A DNA stretch of 60,288 nucleotides from NCBI GenBank assembly GCA_944372525.1, contig CALVZL010000004.1, forward strand, positions 1-60,288, written 5' to 3'. Below are positions 1 to 8,281 of the stretch, piece by piece. The first letter of the stretch is position 1. Every line of letters starts with the position of its first letter. The notes below the pieces were generated by a model. It saw only the letters and a list, made by a program, of their open reading frames with translations, had not been told where the DNA came from and ran no database searches. The DNA comes from an uncultured Clostridia bacterium. Its GTDB lineage: Bacteria; Bacillota; Clostridia; Christensenellales; Borkfalkiaceae. The position numbers and the translations under genes were made by a program.

Positions 1-45
1 GGGGGGGGGGGGGGGGTGTGGGGGGGGGGGGGGGGGGGGGGGGGG
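1..45. other. Poly-G run, probable sequencing or assembly artefact
   Basis: The first 45 bases are G apart from two T residues at 17 and 19. This is not plausible coding or regulatory DNA. It resembles the dark-cycle poly-G of two-colour sequencing kept at a contig end. The minus-strand gene next to it reads straight into the run without a stop codon, so the true 3' end of that gene is missing here. Confidence 0.85.
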
Positions 46-687
46 ACAGTTATTGGATTGCTTTTTTCGCAGAAAGAGGGATAAAACGGAGAGCGCGAAG
101 ACGAAGGCGGAGAAACAAAGAAGCAAAAAAACGGCGCTCGTCGCGGCATACCAAGGAATCATTGCGTCGGAAAAGAACGAATCGGGAAAACTCTCCAGGG
201 TGCGGATCAGCGTTTCCGGCAATAAAAACGCAAAAAAAAGGACGAAAAAGATACAATAGAAGGCGAGTCCGCAGAAAAGCGCGACAAGCTTTGATCCGTG
301 AAAAGAAAAAAACAAGCCATGCCGCGGTTCTTCGGAGGAGGCGGCGCAGACCGAAATCGGAGACAGTACCGTTTCGGAGTAGCCGATCGGCGCAGAATCC
401 AGCAAAAGAGCTGCGACTGTCCCGCAGTCGGCAGAGGACACGGGAGAGAAATCCGCAGGGCGATTTGCTTCCTCGGGGGGAAAAGAAAAATAGTGCGCGA
501 GAAGTTCAGGATAGGGAATTCCGTAGATCGAAGAGAGGGCGAGAAGGATGCGATGATCGGCGCGAGACCGATTGCTTTCGATCCGCGAAAGAGTCTGGCG
601 TGCAATGTACAATTTTTTTGCAAGTTTTTCCTGCGTCAGCTTATTGCGACGGCGCAGTTCCCGCAAGTATTCTCCATGATAATCCAT
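46..687 (-). CDS. XRE-family HTH regulator with C-terminal membrane segments (3' truncated)
   Basis: This minus-strand frame opens at ATG 687 and stays open for more than 210 codons until it enters the poly-G run, so its stop is not in the window. Residues 1-60 form a Cro/C1-type helix-turn-helix, with ELRRRNKLTQEKLAKKL followed by ARQTLSRIESNRS. The middle is low-complexity. Two hydrophobic segments follow (around VALFCGLAFYCIFFVLFF and AVFLLLCFSAFVFALSVL), suggesting a membrane-tethered transcription factor. The start is backed by an AGGGGA ribosome binding site and by its own promoter at 708-736. The DNA target is unknown. The family call is firm; the C-terminal boundary is not known. Confidence 0.75.
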
Positions 688-707
688 TATTTCCCCTACC
701 GTGCTTT

Positions 708-736
708 ATTATAAAACAAATCGGGAAGAAAAGCAA
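708..736 (-). promoter_or_regulatory. Sigma-A promoter of the XRE regulator gene
   Basis: On the minus strand the -35 is TTGCTT (731-736) and the -10 is TATAAT (708-713), with a 17-nt spacer. It lies about 20 nt upstream of ATG 687. Confidence 0.65.
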
Positions 737-867
737 TTTATTTTCCAATAAATTTATAAAAAACAACAAAAAGATTAAAAATAATTATATCAAATTTATA
801 TAAATAAAAAATGTGACATAAAAATGGAAAATGTTACAAAAATGAGCAAAAAACAGCATTAAAATAT

Positions 868-895
868 TTGAGTTTACAAAAAATTTAGATATAAT
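868..895 (+). promoter_or_regulatory. Orphan sigma-A-like promoter
   Basis: TTGAGT (868-873), a 16-nt spacer and TATAAT (890-895) point rightward. The only thing downstream before the convergent HAD gene is about 35 nt and a hairpin with a T-run (930-975), so a transcript would be only about 70 nt. No ORF is present. It may make a short RNA or be fortuitous in this AT-rich stretch. Confidence 0.35.
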
Positions 896-929
896 AAAAA
901 CAGGGTAAAAGCCCTAGCCTAACGGAAAA

Positions 930-975
930 GCGGAGCGTTCGTCAAAGAAATTTGGCGTGCGCTTCGCTTTTTATT
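930..975. terminator. Bidirectional intrinsic terminator after the HAD gene
   Basis: The arms 930-937 (GCGGAGCG) and 960-967 (CGCTTCGC) pair with one G-U. On the plus strand TTTTTATT follows; on the minus strand TTTTCC follows. The hairpin lies directly after the HAD stop codon at 971-973. Confidence 0.6.
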
Positions 976-1690
976 GCGAACAGAGCGGAAGGTGCGGAAA
1001 CGCCGTAAAATAGTCATCGGCCGTAGCGCGCAGCATCGTTTCTTCCGCGGCAGAGGAGGCGTCGTAGACAGCGACGGTAAAAAAGCCGCCGGCTTTTGCG
1101 CTGCATATCCCCAGGGGGACGTCTTCAAAGACGGCGCACTCCGAGGGGGTCAGCGCAAGCCGTTCCGCCGTCTTGAGATAGATATCGGGAAATTCCTTGC
1201 CCCGTCCGATCTCCGCCGTCACGGTAATGGCGGAAAAGAGATCGCGGATCCCCGTGCGCGCGAGGACGGGCAAAAAAAGTTCAGGCACGGAGGAAGTCGA
1301 GATCCCCAGTTTCAAACCTCGCCGTGCGAGCGTGAAAAGAAAGTCCTTGGCACCTGCCTTGAGACAGACCTCTTTTGCGTAGAGCTCCCGCGTCATTTCT
1401 GTCCATTCGTCTACGATTTCCTGCGGCGTTTCGTCGAGACGGAACCGCGCGATCGTATAGTTTGCCGCTTCAAAAAAATGCATTGTTTTCACGGCGTCGG
1501 TATAGTCGGACGGCAGGTCGATGCCCCGTCTTCGGAGAAAGCGGACGTCGACTTCTCGCCAGACGCCCATGGAATCGAAGAGCGTGCCGTCGAGATCGAA
1601 AATTGCTCCCCGAAGGGCGGGGAGCTCTTTTTCAAATGCGGCGCCTTCCGGTTTGACGGCGGGAGGCGTGTGAGATTGGGATTTTATCAT
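971..1690 (-). CDS. HAD-superfamily hydrolase, beta-phosphoglucomutase/phosphatase type
   Basis: A 239-residue HAD subfamily IA protein. Motif I is FDLDGTLFDS (nucleophile Asp32, acid/base Asp34). A helical cap follows, then motif II around LKLGISTSSV, and motif III/IV near GKEFPDIYLKTAERL and CAVFEDVPLGICSAK, where EDV replaces the usual EDS. Such enzymes dephosphorylate or isomerise small sugar phosphates; the substrate cannot be read from sequence. ATG 1690 is preferred over the in-frame ATG at 1741, because 1741 lies inside the terminator hairpin of the upstream transketolase gene. The ribosome binding site is weak (CAGGT), so expression may depend on readthrough from transketolase. Confidence 0.85.
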   Translation of the reverse strand: MIKSQSHTPPAVKPEGAAFEKELPALRGAIFDLDGTLFDSMGVWREVDVRFLRRRGIDLPSDYTDAVKTMHFFEAANYTIARFRLDETPQEIVDEWTEMTRELYAKEVCLKAGAKDFLFTLARRGLKLGISTSSVPELFLPVLARTGIRDLFSAITVTAEIGRGKEFPDIYLKTAERLALTPSECAVFEDVPLGICSAKAGGFFTVAVYDASSAAEETMLRATADDYFTAFPHLPLCSQ

Positions 1691-1729
1691 AACGTACCTG
1701 CAGGATGAGACGGTTTGTCTGAAAAGAAA

Positions 1730-1753
1730 GCGCCGCGCCATGAGGCGCGGCGC
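1730..1753 (-). terminator. Transketolase-operon terminator
   Basis: Perfect 10-bp arms GCGCCGCGCC (1730-1739) and GGCGCGGCGC (1744-1753) with a 4-nt loop. On the minus strand a T-rich tract (TTTCTTTTC) follows. It sits 12 nt after the transketolase stop. Confidence 0.75.
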
Positions 1754-1765
1754 AAAAAATACCGA

Positions 1766-3757
1766 TTACTTTGCGAGGCTCTTCTTTGCTTTTTCCACGA
1801 CGTTTTCTACCGTGAAGCCAAATTTTTTGAAGAGCAGATTTGCGGGACCGCTTGCGCCGAAGGTGTTCATCGCGATGATCTCGCCCTTGTCGCCCGCGTA
1901 TTTATACCAGCTGTAAGGAGAGCCCGCTTCCACGCAGACGCGCGCTTTCACGCCGGAAGGCATGATGCTTTCCTTGTATTCGTCCGGCTGTTTTTCGTAC
2001 TCTTCGAAACAGGGCATGGAGATGACGCGCGCCTTGATCCCTTCTTTGGCAAGCTCCGCTTTTGCTCCGACGCACTGTTCGACTTCCGAACCGCTTGCAA
2101 TGAGCAGGACGTCCGGCGTTCCCTCGCAGTCTTCGAGGACATAGCCGCCCTTGAGTGCCGCCAGACCGCTCGCCGCGTACTGCGGCAGGTTTTGGCGGGT
2201 GAGGACGAGGGCGGTGGGTGCCGTGCCCGTCAACGCGGAAATCCACGCCGCCGCCGTCTCCTTGCCGTCTGCGGGACGGTAGACTTTCATGTTGGGAATG
2301 GAGCGCAGTGCGATGAGCTGTTCCACGGGCTCATGCGTGGGTCCGTCTTCGCCCACGCCGATGGAGTCGTGCGTGAGAATATAGACGACGGGAATGTTCA
2401 TGAGTGCGGACAGACGGATCGCATGCTTGCAGTAGTCGGAGAAGATGAAGAAGGTGGAGCAATAGCACTTGAGTCCGCCGTGCAGCTGCATTCCGTTCGT
2501 GATTGCCGCCATCGCGTGCTCGCGGATGCCGAAGTGCATATTGCGTCCCGCATAGTTGCCCGGCGCAAAATCACCGTAGGTAATCTTGTCCGTATTCTTC
2601 AGGTCGGAGAGGTTGGAGGGCGCAAGGTCTGCCGAACCGCCGATGAGGGAGGGGACGAGTGCGCCGATCTTGTTGAGCACGACGGCGGAAGTCTGACGGG
2701 TCGCCATGGGCTTCTCAAACGCAAACAGGTCGTCGACTTTCGAAAGATCGACCATTTCGCCCGCCATGGCCGCTTTGTATGCCTTTGCAAGTTCGGGATA
2801 TGCCTTTTCGTATTCCGCGAACATCTCCTTCCATGCCTTTTCCTTCTCCGCGCCGCGGGCGCCCGCCTCTGCGGTATGCGCCAGCACTTCAGCGGGGACT
2901 TCGAAGGGTTCCGCGCACGGCCAGCCGAGTTTTTCTTTGGTCTTCTGCAGGTTTTCGACGCCGAGCGGGGACCCGTGGCACTTGTGGCTGCCTTCGAGCG
3001 GAGTTCCGTAGCCGATCTTGGTCTTGCAGATGATGACGGAGGGCTTCTTTTTTTCCGCTTTTGCCAGACGGATCGCCGCGGCGATCAGGCAGACGTCGTC
3101 GGGATTCTGCACGAGATCGACGTTGAGAACCTGCCAGCCCTGTGCCGCAAAGCGCGCGCCGACGTCTTCTTTGAAGGTGATGTCCGTATTCCCCTCGATG
3201 GTGATGTCGTTGTCGTCGTAGAAGAGGATGAGTTTTCCCAGCTCGTGCGTCCCCGCAAAGGAGCACGCCTCATAGGAGATGCCTTCCTCGAGGCAGCCGT
3301 CGCCGCAGAGCGCGTACGTATAGTGATCGACGACGGGGAAGCCTTCGCGGTTGAAGGTCGCGGCGAGGTGCGCCTCGGCGACCGCCATGCCGACGGCGTT
3401 GGCGATGCCCTGCCCGAGCGGACCGGTCGTCGTCTCGATGCCCACCGTGTGACCGTATTCGGGATGTCCCGGCGTTTTGCTGCCGAGCTGACGGAAGTTC
3501 ATCAGATCTTCTTTGGTCAGACCGAATCCGTAGAGATAGAGCAGGGAATAGTCGAGCATGGAGCCGTGCCCCGCGGAGAGAACAAAGCGGTCACGGTCGT
3601 CCCACTTGGGGTCGTTGTTGTTGAATTTGAGAAATTTCTGGAAGATCGTATAGGCGATGGGGGCGGAACCGAGCGGAAGGCCGGGGTGTCCGGAATTCGC
3701 TTTTTGAATTGCTTCTGCCGAAAGAATGCGGATCGCGTTGATGGTAAGCTGTTTCAT
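1766..3757 (-). CDS. tkt: Transketolase
   Basis: A full-length 663-residue cytosolic thiamine-diphosphate enzyme that moves two-carbon units between ketose and aldose phosphates in the non-oxidative pentose phosphate pathway. The N-terminus has NSGHPGLPLG. The ThDP/metal motif GDGCLEEGISYEA is followed by DDNDITIEGNTD, and the pyrimidine-binding half has FGIREHAMAAITNG. The start ATG 3757 is backed by AAGGAG, which overlaps the last codons of the upstream phosphohexomutase (3-nt gap), so the two genes are co-transcribed. No key residue looks altered. Confidence 0.97.
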   Translation of the reverse strand: MKQLTINAIRILSAEAIQKANSGHPGLPLGSAPIAYTIFQKFLKFNNNDPKWDDRDRFVLSAGHGSMLDYSLLYLYGFGLTKEDLMNFRQLGSKTPGHPEYGHTVGIETTTGPLGQGIANAVGMAVAEAHLAATFNREGFPVVDHYTYALCGDGCLEEGISYEACSFAGTHELGKLILFYDDNDITIEGNTDITFKEDVGARFAAQGWQVLNVDLVQNPDDVCLIAAAIRLAKAEKKKPSVIICKTKIGYGTPLEGSHKCHGSPLGVENLQKTKEKLGWPCAEPFEVPAEVLAHTAEAGARGAEKEKAWKEMFAEYEKAYPELAKAYKAAMAGEMVDLSKVDDLFAFEKPMATRQTSAVVLNKIGALVPSLIGGSADLAPSNLSDLKNTDKITYGDFAPGNYAGRNMHFGIREHAMAAITNGMQLHGGLKCYCSTFFIFSDYCKHAIRLSALMNIPVVYILTHDSIGVGEDGPTHEPVEQLIALRSIPNMKVYRPADGKETAAAWISALTGTAPTALVLTRQNLPQYAASGLAALKGGYVLEDCEGTPDVLLIASGSEVEQCVGAKAELAKEGIKARVISMPCFEEYEKQPDEYKESIMPSGVKARVCVEAGSPYSWYKYAGDKGEIIAMNTFGASGPANLLFKKFGFTVENVVEKAKKSLAK

Positions 3758-3760
3758 GAT

Positions 3761-5272
3761 TTACTCCTTATGATAATTTTTGAGTTTTGCGGTGTCCAGG
3801 AAAGAGTACTTTCCGAGGAAGGCGAGCAGTTCCGCAACGATGACTTCCGTCCCGCCCGCACGGTTGCTTTCGACGTTGACGGGCATGATCGGCTCGTGCA
3901 GGCTCATGCGGACGAGCGCCCAGCCCTCGCCGTGGTCTTTGTCGAAGTTGACGCGCACGCCCTCGTAGCTGTCGGGCGCAAGAGAGAGCCCGTCCGTTTC
4001 GGCGACGTATGCCCTGAACTCGTCGAGGACGCCTGCTCCCAGTGATTTGAAGTCGGTCCCCGGCGCAAAGTTGAGACGGATCTCCGCCGCTTCCGCAGGT
4101 TCGGGGAGGTCGGCGATCAGGGCCATGAGGTCTTTTCCCTCTTTCGCGCATCCCGCGAGCGCAATGAGCAGACGGGTGACGAGATAGGCACCGTCGTCGA
4201 GGAAATAGTTCTCTTTGAGCGCAGCGTGACCGCTGGTCTCGATGGCGAGCGGAGAATATTTCCCTTCCGCGTTCAGCCGTTTGCTCTCGTTGATGACATT
4301 TTTATAGCCGCGCTTGAAGCGGTGGTGTATGCCGCCGTGCGCGCGGATGAATTGGGTCAGTCCGTCGCTCGTCACGGAATCGGTGACAATGTATGCGCCC
4401 GGCCGTTCGCGGAGCAAAATCGCCGAAATGAGGGCGATGAGACGGTTGCGGTTGATCTCTTCTCCGTCCGGAGAGACGGCGCCCGCACGGTCTACGTCCG
4501 TGTCGAAGATGATCCCGAAATCAGCGTTGTTGCTGCGGACCGCCTCGCAGACGGAGCGCATCGCCTGTTCGTTTTCGGGATTGGGAATATGGTTGGGAAA
4601 ATTTCCGTCCGGGTCGAGAAATTGCGAACCCGTCGTGTCCGCGCCGAGCGGTTTCAGCACGAGATCGGCGTAAAACCCGCCCGCACCGTTTCCTGCGTCG
4701 ACGACGATCCGTTTTCCGGTGAGCGGCTTCTCTTCCCCGCAGGCGGCACGGACTTTTTTTACCAGATCGGCTGCATATTTTTCGATATAACTGTGCGAAG
4801 AGACGGTTCCCTTCCCCTGCGGGAATGCTCCCTTCGCCGCGAGTTCGAGCACTTCCGCCACGTCCGTGCCTTCGAGACCGCCCTCCTTCAGAAAGAACTT
4901 CAGACCGTTCTTCTGATAGGGGAGGTGGCTTGCCGTGACCATGATCGAAGCGTCCGCCAGTCCCTCTTCCTGCAGCAGCATGAACATGGAGGGCGTGGAG
5001 GAGAGTCCGGTCAGCAAGACGTTTCCGCCGCACGCGGCAATCCCTTCCGCCGCAAGGGAGACGATACGGTCTGCCGAGAGGCGGGAATCGTGTCCGATCG
5101 CGATCGTCGGCGCCGCAACGCCCGTTTTTTGTGCCGCCCATACGCAGAACGCCTTTGCAATGCAAAGAACCGCCTCATCCGTGAGCGTGACGGGGTCGTC
5201 CTTCACGCCGGCGAGGGCGGTGCCCCGCACATCCGTTCCGTTTCTGAGCCTGATAAAATCCTGTTGTGTCAT
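3761..5272 (-). CDS. Phosphoglucomutase/phosphomannomutase family protein
   Basis: A 503-residue alpha-D-phosphohexomutase, which interconverts hexose 1- and 6-phosphates through a phosphoserine. The N-terminal FRLR-like IRLRNGTDVRG is present. The active-site loop is TASHLPYQKNG with Ser115; Leu replaces the usual Asn in TASHNP. The metal loop is DTDVDRAG, and a sugar-recognition stretch ETSGHAALKENYFLDDGAYL follows. It is slightly longer than the usual 450-470 residues. ATG 5272 is chosen because AGGGGG lies just upstream; an in-frame ATG at 5332 overlaps the promoter and is rejected. It is the first gene of an operon with tkt, feeding hexose phosphates to the pentose phosphate pathway or to wall precursors. 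Glucose versus mannose specificity cannot be told. Confidence 0.9.
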   Translation of the reverse strand: MTQQDFIRLRNGTDVRGTALAGVKDDPVTLTDEAVLCIAKAFCVWAAQKTGVAAPTIAIGHDSRLSADRIVSLAAEGIAACGGNVLLTGLSSTPSMFMLLQEEGLADASIMVTASHLPYQKNGLKFFLKEGGLEGTDVAEVLELAAKGAFPQGKGTVSSHSYIEKYAADLVKKVRAACGEEKPLTGKRIVVDAGNGAGGFYADLVLKPLGADTTGSQFLDPDGNFPNHIPNPENEQAMRSVCEAVRSNNADFGIIFDTDVDRAGAVSPDGEEINRNRLIALISAILLRERPGAYIVTDSVTSDGLTQFIRAHGGIHHRFKRGYKNVINESKRLNAEGKYSPLAIETSGHAALKENYFLDDGAYLVTRLLIALAGCAKEGKDLMALIADLPEPAEAAEIRLNFAPGTDFKSLGAGVLDEFRAYVAETDGLSLAPDSYEGVRVNFDKDHGEGWALVRMSLHEPIMPVNVESNRAGGTEVIVAELLAFLGKYSFLDTAKLKNYHKE

Positions 5273-5323
5273 AATCCCCCTTTTTTTCGCGCGTTTGTTT
5301 GATACTCGCGCGTTTCGAATATC

Positions 5324-5352
5324 ATTATACATAGAATTGCGGGTATTTTCAA
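5324..5352 (-). promoter_or_regulatory. Promoter of the phosphohexomutase-tkt operon
   Basis: Minus strand: TTGAAA (5347-5352), 17-nt spacer, TATAAT (5324-5329). It is divergent from the degV promoter, with about 50 nt between the two -35 boxes. Confidence 0.75.
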
Positions 5353-5401
5353 GGGTTTTTTGAAAAAATCCCTAAAAATTGCCCAAAGTTTGAAAACTCT
5401 C

Positions 5402-5430
5402 TTGCGCAGGAAAGGGATTTGTGATATACT
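5402..5430 (+). promoter_or_regulatory. Promoter of the DegV gene
   Basis: TTGCGC (5402-5407), 17-nt spacer, TATACT (5425-5430), 45 nt before ATG 5476. Confidence 0.7.
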
Positions 5431-5475
5431 AAAAAGGAGCCTGCGGAAGACGGGCAAACATCGGAGAGTAAATAT

Positions 5476-6369
5476 ATGCAACTGTTCACCCTGTCTACAG
5501 ATTCGACCTGCGATCTGTATCACGATTTCCTTGCGGAAAATGACATCCCATGTGCTCCGCTCACCTTTACCCTCATCGAGAAAGACGGAAAGATGACGGA
5601 GTATTACGACGATTTCAGAGAATACGGCGAGTATGTGGATTTTTACAACAAACTGCGCAGCGGCGTGACGTCGAAGACGGCCATGCTCAACTACGACGCA
5701 CACGTCAAGCATTTCACGATGCTGGCGCAGAGAGGCGCAAAAGACGTGCTGCACTTCACGATCTCGGGCGGGCTTGCCCGCACCCACGAAGTGGCGGAAC
5801 AGGCGGCGGCGGAGGTCAAGCGGGAATATCCCGAGCTGAACGTGGTCGTTGCGGATCCGCTCACGGCGACGGTGGGACAGGGTGCGCTTGTGCGGCTTGC
5901 GCTCAAATGCCGGAACGAGGGAAAGAGCGTTCAGGAGGCCTACGATTATGTCATGAAGATGCGTCAGCACATCCAGCACTATATCATTGCGGACGATCTC
6001 AATTATCTCTATCGCGGCGGAAGGCTGTCGGCGCTGTCCGCGGCGGTGGGGGGCGTGCTGAACGTGAAGCCCGTGATCTCCTTCGACAAGGAGGGCAAGC
6101 TGTTTACCCTCGACAAAGTGCGCGGTACGAAAAAAGCGATTTCTTACATCAAACAGAAGATGGAAAAGGACAAATTCCTCGAGCCGAAAGCGGTGTTTAT
6201 CGTACATACCGACAACGAACCCGCGGCGAACGAGCTTGCGGATTATGTTCGCGAACGTTTCGGGATCGAGCCGTATGTCTCCATCATGGGACCCGTGATC
6301 GGAACGCATGTCGGACCGAATGCGTTTGCGCTCGGTTACCTTTCCGTTCACGAACGCAACGAGATTTGA
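5476..6369 (+). CDS. DegV family fatty-acid-binding protein
   Basis: A 297-residue DegV-family protein. In Bacillota these bind a fatty acid and, as FakB, present it to the kinase FakA for phospholipid synthesis; no FakA partner is in the window. Supporting segments are STDSTCDL near the N-terminus, GVTSKTAML, HFTISGGLART, ADPLTATVGQG, the helix-rich LNYLYRGGRLS, and the C-terminal GPVIGTHVGPNAFALGY. The ribosome binding site is GGAGAG. It is a single-gene unit with its own promoter and a strong terminator. Confidence 0.92.
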   Translation: MQLFTLSTDSTCDLYHDFLAENDIPCAPLTFTLIEKDGKMTEYYDDFREYGEYVDFYNKLRSGVTSKTAMLNYDAHVKHFTMLAQRGAKDVLHFTISGGLARTHEVAEQAAAEVKREYPELNVVVADPLTATVGQGALVRLALKCRNEGKSVQEAYDYVMKMRQHIQHYIIADDLNYLYRGGRLSALSAAVGGVLNVKPVISFDKEGKLFTLDKVRGTKKAISYIKQKMEKDKFLEPKAVFIVHTDNEPAANELADYVRERFGIEPYVSIMGPVIGTHVGPNAFALGYLSVHERNEI

Positions 6370-6370
6370 G

Positions 6371-6397
6371 AAAACCGCCCCGATACGGGGCGGTTTT
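6371..6397 (+). terminator. DegV terminator
   Basis: An 8-bp stem CCGCCCCG (6375-6382) / CGGGGCGG (6386-6393) is flanked by AAAA upstream and TTTT downstream, right after the stop codon. Confidence 0.85.
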
Positions 6398-6439
6398 CGG
6401 TTTGTCCGCGCGGACGGACGGTGCGCGGCAGAAGAAAAA

Positions 6440-6463
6440 GGGCGGCGGATTTCAAAATCCGCC
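6440..6463 (-). terminator. Terminator-like hairpin after the zinc-ribbon remnant
   Basis: Arms GGCGGATTT (6444-6452) and AAATCCGCC (6455-6463). On the minus strand a T-rich CTTTTTCTTC follows; on the plus strand GTTTTAT follows. It lies just beyond the inferred stop (6467) of the zinc-ribbon gene. Confidence 0.6.
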
Positions 6464-6466
6464 GTT

Positions 6467-6724
6467 TTATATAGAGTCGGAAAAGGGCTCGGTCCCAGGA
6501 TCGGCGCTGATTTTTGGGCAACAGCTTTTCGGCGTCGGACGCATACAGTCTCATAATGCTTCCGCAGTCGCGGCAGGCCCGAGCGTGAACGCCCGCGGCT
6601 TGCATTCCTTTGCCGAGGACGCCGCCGTAAGCGCTCATTTCTCCGTCGATTCGTTCCGTTCCGCCGCAAAAGGGGCACGGTTCGTGAGGCCTTTTTTCGC
6701 GGGGCTGTTCTCTTTGGCGATCAC
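6467..6724 (-). pseudogene. Small zinc-ribbon protein with two compensating frameshifts
   Basis: No single frame gives a full protein. GTG 6724, preceded by GAAGGGG, starts VIAKENSPAKK. After the run of six A (minus strand; plus 6692-6697) the plausible protein continues in another frame as CPFCGG, then ACRDCGSIMRLYASDAEKLL, i.e. two Cys pairs of a zinc ribbon. After the run of five A (plus 6511-6515) the first frame resumes as KISADPGTEPFSDSI and stops at 6467, just before a terminator. The two shifts cancel (258 nt, 86 codons). This is either a decayed gene or two homopolymer errors in the assembly. The function is unknown. Confidence 0.45.
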
Positions 6725-6770
6725 GGGCCCCTTCGGTATGCCGGATCGGAGAAACGGTGCAATAAAATAA

Positions 6771-6815
6771 ATCAGCGCACTTCCCTTGCAGACAAGGGAG
6801 AGTGCGCTGATTTTA
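6771..6815 (-). terminator. Phosphoglycerate kinase terminator (bidirectional)
   Basis: A long near-perfect hairpin, with arms from 6771-6788 and 6793-6811 (core CAGCGCACT / AGTGCGCTG and TCCCTTG / CAAGGGA). On the minus strand it is followed by TTTATTTTATT. It lies 75 nt after the pgk stop. Confidence 0.85.
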
Positions 6816-6888
6816 TCGGTTGTTATACAAAGATTCTTTGCAAAAACGCCTCAGGGAAATCGTAAAAACCCGCGCGAGCCGTTCCGAA

Positions 6889-8211
6889 TTATTCTTTTTC
6901 GTTGAGGCAGGCGATGCCGGGGAGCACCTTCCCTTCGAACAGCTCCAGCGAGGCGCCGCCGCCCGTGGAAATATGCGTGATTTTATCGGCAAAGCCGAGC
7001 TGGGTGCAGGCAGCCGCCGAGTCGCCGCCGCCGACGATGGTCGTCGCGCCCTTCGCGTCGGCGAGCGCCTGTGCGACCGCGACCGTTCCCGCCGCGAGCA
7101 CGGGGTTTTCGAACACGCCCATCGGGCCGTTCCAGATGACCGTCTTTGCGCCTTTGATCTTCTCCGCAAACAGCGCTCTCGTCTTTTCGCCGATGTCGAG
7201 CCCCATCCTGTCGTCGGGGATGTGCATGGAGCAAACTGTTTCGATCTCGACGGGGGCGTCGATGGGATCGGGGAATTCTTTCGTGACGACGGTGTCGACG
7301 GGCAGAAGCAGCTCTTTTCCGAGCGCCTTCGCTTTTTCGATCATGTCCTTGCAATAGCCGAGCTTTTCGTCGTCGACGAGCGACGTGCCGACCGTCCCGC
7401 CCTGTGCCTTGAGGAAGGTATATGCCATGCCGCCGCCGATGATCAGCGTGTCGCATTTTTCAAGCAGGTTGGAGATGACGTTGAGCTTGTCCGCGACTTT
7501 TGCTCCGCCGAGAATGGCGACGAAGGGGCGGACGGGGTGCTCGAGAGAATCTGCCATCACCGTCAGCTCTTTTTCGATGAGGAATCCGCAGACGGCCGTC
7601 TTGACCAGACCGTACTCGACGATCGCCGCCGTGGAAGCGTGCGAACGGTGCGCCGTTCCGAATGCGTCATTGACGTAGATGTCGCAGAAAGAAGCGAGTT
7701 TTTTGCAGAATTCGAGGTCTTTCTTTTCCTCCTCCCAGTGGAAGCGGAGATTTTCGAGCAAGACGCACTCTCCCTCCTTGCACGCCGCGACTTTTGCCTG
7801 CGCGTCGGGTCCGACGACGTCGGTCGCGAAGGTCACCTTTCCGCCGAGCAGTTCGTTGAGGCGCTTGGCGACGGGAGCGAGCGTAAGCTTTTTCAAATCG
7901 TCTTTTTTCGCCTTTTCGATGATCGCCTGTTTTGCGGCAGCCTGTTCCTCGGCGGGAAGCGCTTCGACCTTTGCCTTGTCTTTTTTGTTGAGTTTTACTT
8001 CCTCAGAAAAGATGGAGTGCGGCTTTCCCATGTGCGAACAGAGCACGACTTTTGCGCCCGCGTTCATCAGATATTCGATAGTGGGCAATGCGCCGAGGAT
8101 ACGGTTCTCGTCGGTGATCACGCCGTCTTTCATGGGGACGTTGAAATCGCAGCGCACGAGCACGCGTTTGCCTTTCCAGTCTTTCACGTCTTTTACGGTC
8201 ATCTTGTTCAT
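6889..8211 (-). CDS. pgk: Phosphoglycerate kinase
   Basis: A 440-residue glycolytic kinase (1,3-bisphosphoglycerate + ADP to 3-phosphoglycerate + ATP). Signatures include [58 protein letters not shown] and the nucleotide-binding GGGDSAAA plus STGGGASLE. It is about 45 residues longer than usual bacterial Pgk; the extra residues lie after CSHMGKP (around residues 65-115) and are rich in Lys, Glu and Ala. ATG 8211 has AAGGA 6 nt upstream; a second ATG at 8202 is possible. It is monocistronic, with a consensus promoter and a strong terminator. Confidence 0.97.
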   Translation of the reverse strand: MNKMTVKDVKDWKGKRVLVRCDFNVPMKDGVITDENRILGALPTIEYLMNAGAKVVLCSHMGKPHSIFSEEVKLNKKDKAKVEALPAEEQAAAKQAIIEKAKKDDLKKLTLAPVAKRLNELLGGKVTFATDVVGPDAQAKVAACKEGECVLLENLRFHWEEEKKDLEFCKKLASFCDIYVNDAFGTAHRSHASTAAIVEYGLVKTAVCGFLIEKELTVMADSLEHPVRPFVAILGGAKVADKLNVISNLLEKCDTLIIGGGMAYTFLKAQGGTVGTSLVDDEKLGYCKDMIEKAKALGKELLLPVDTVVTKEFPDPIDAPVEIETVCSMHIPDDRMGLDIGEKTRALFAEKIKGAKTVIWNGPMGVFENPVLAAGTVAVAQALADAKGATTIVGGGDSAAACTQLGFADKITHISTGGGASLELFEGKVLPGIACLNEKE

Positions 8212-8249
8212 AAATTATCCTTAACTCCTTACCTTTTTTATCCTTCCCT

Positions 8250-8278
8250 ATCATACCCTTTTTTTCTCAATTTGTCAA
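8250..8278 (-). promoter_or_regulatory. Consensus sigma-A promoter of pgk
   Basis: Minus strand: TTGACA (8273-8278), 17-nt spacer, TATGAT (8250-8255). Confidence 0.85.
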
Positions 8279-8281
8279 CAC

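Noticed and set aside
1715-4045. 776-codon plus-strand ORF opposite transketolase
   Set aside because: It is the shadow of tkt and its operon partner; the composition (Arg/Asp/Val-rich, no domain) is typical of antisense frames in GC-rich DNA.
6348-6638. 96-codon minus-strand ORF starting MSAYGG
   Set aside because: It begins inside the zinc-ribbon remnant and reads through both terminators; the real gene is better explained by frameshifts.
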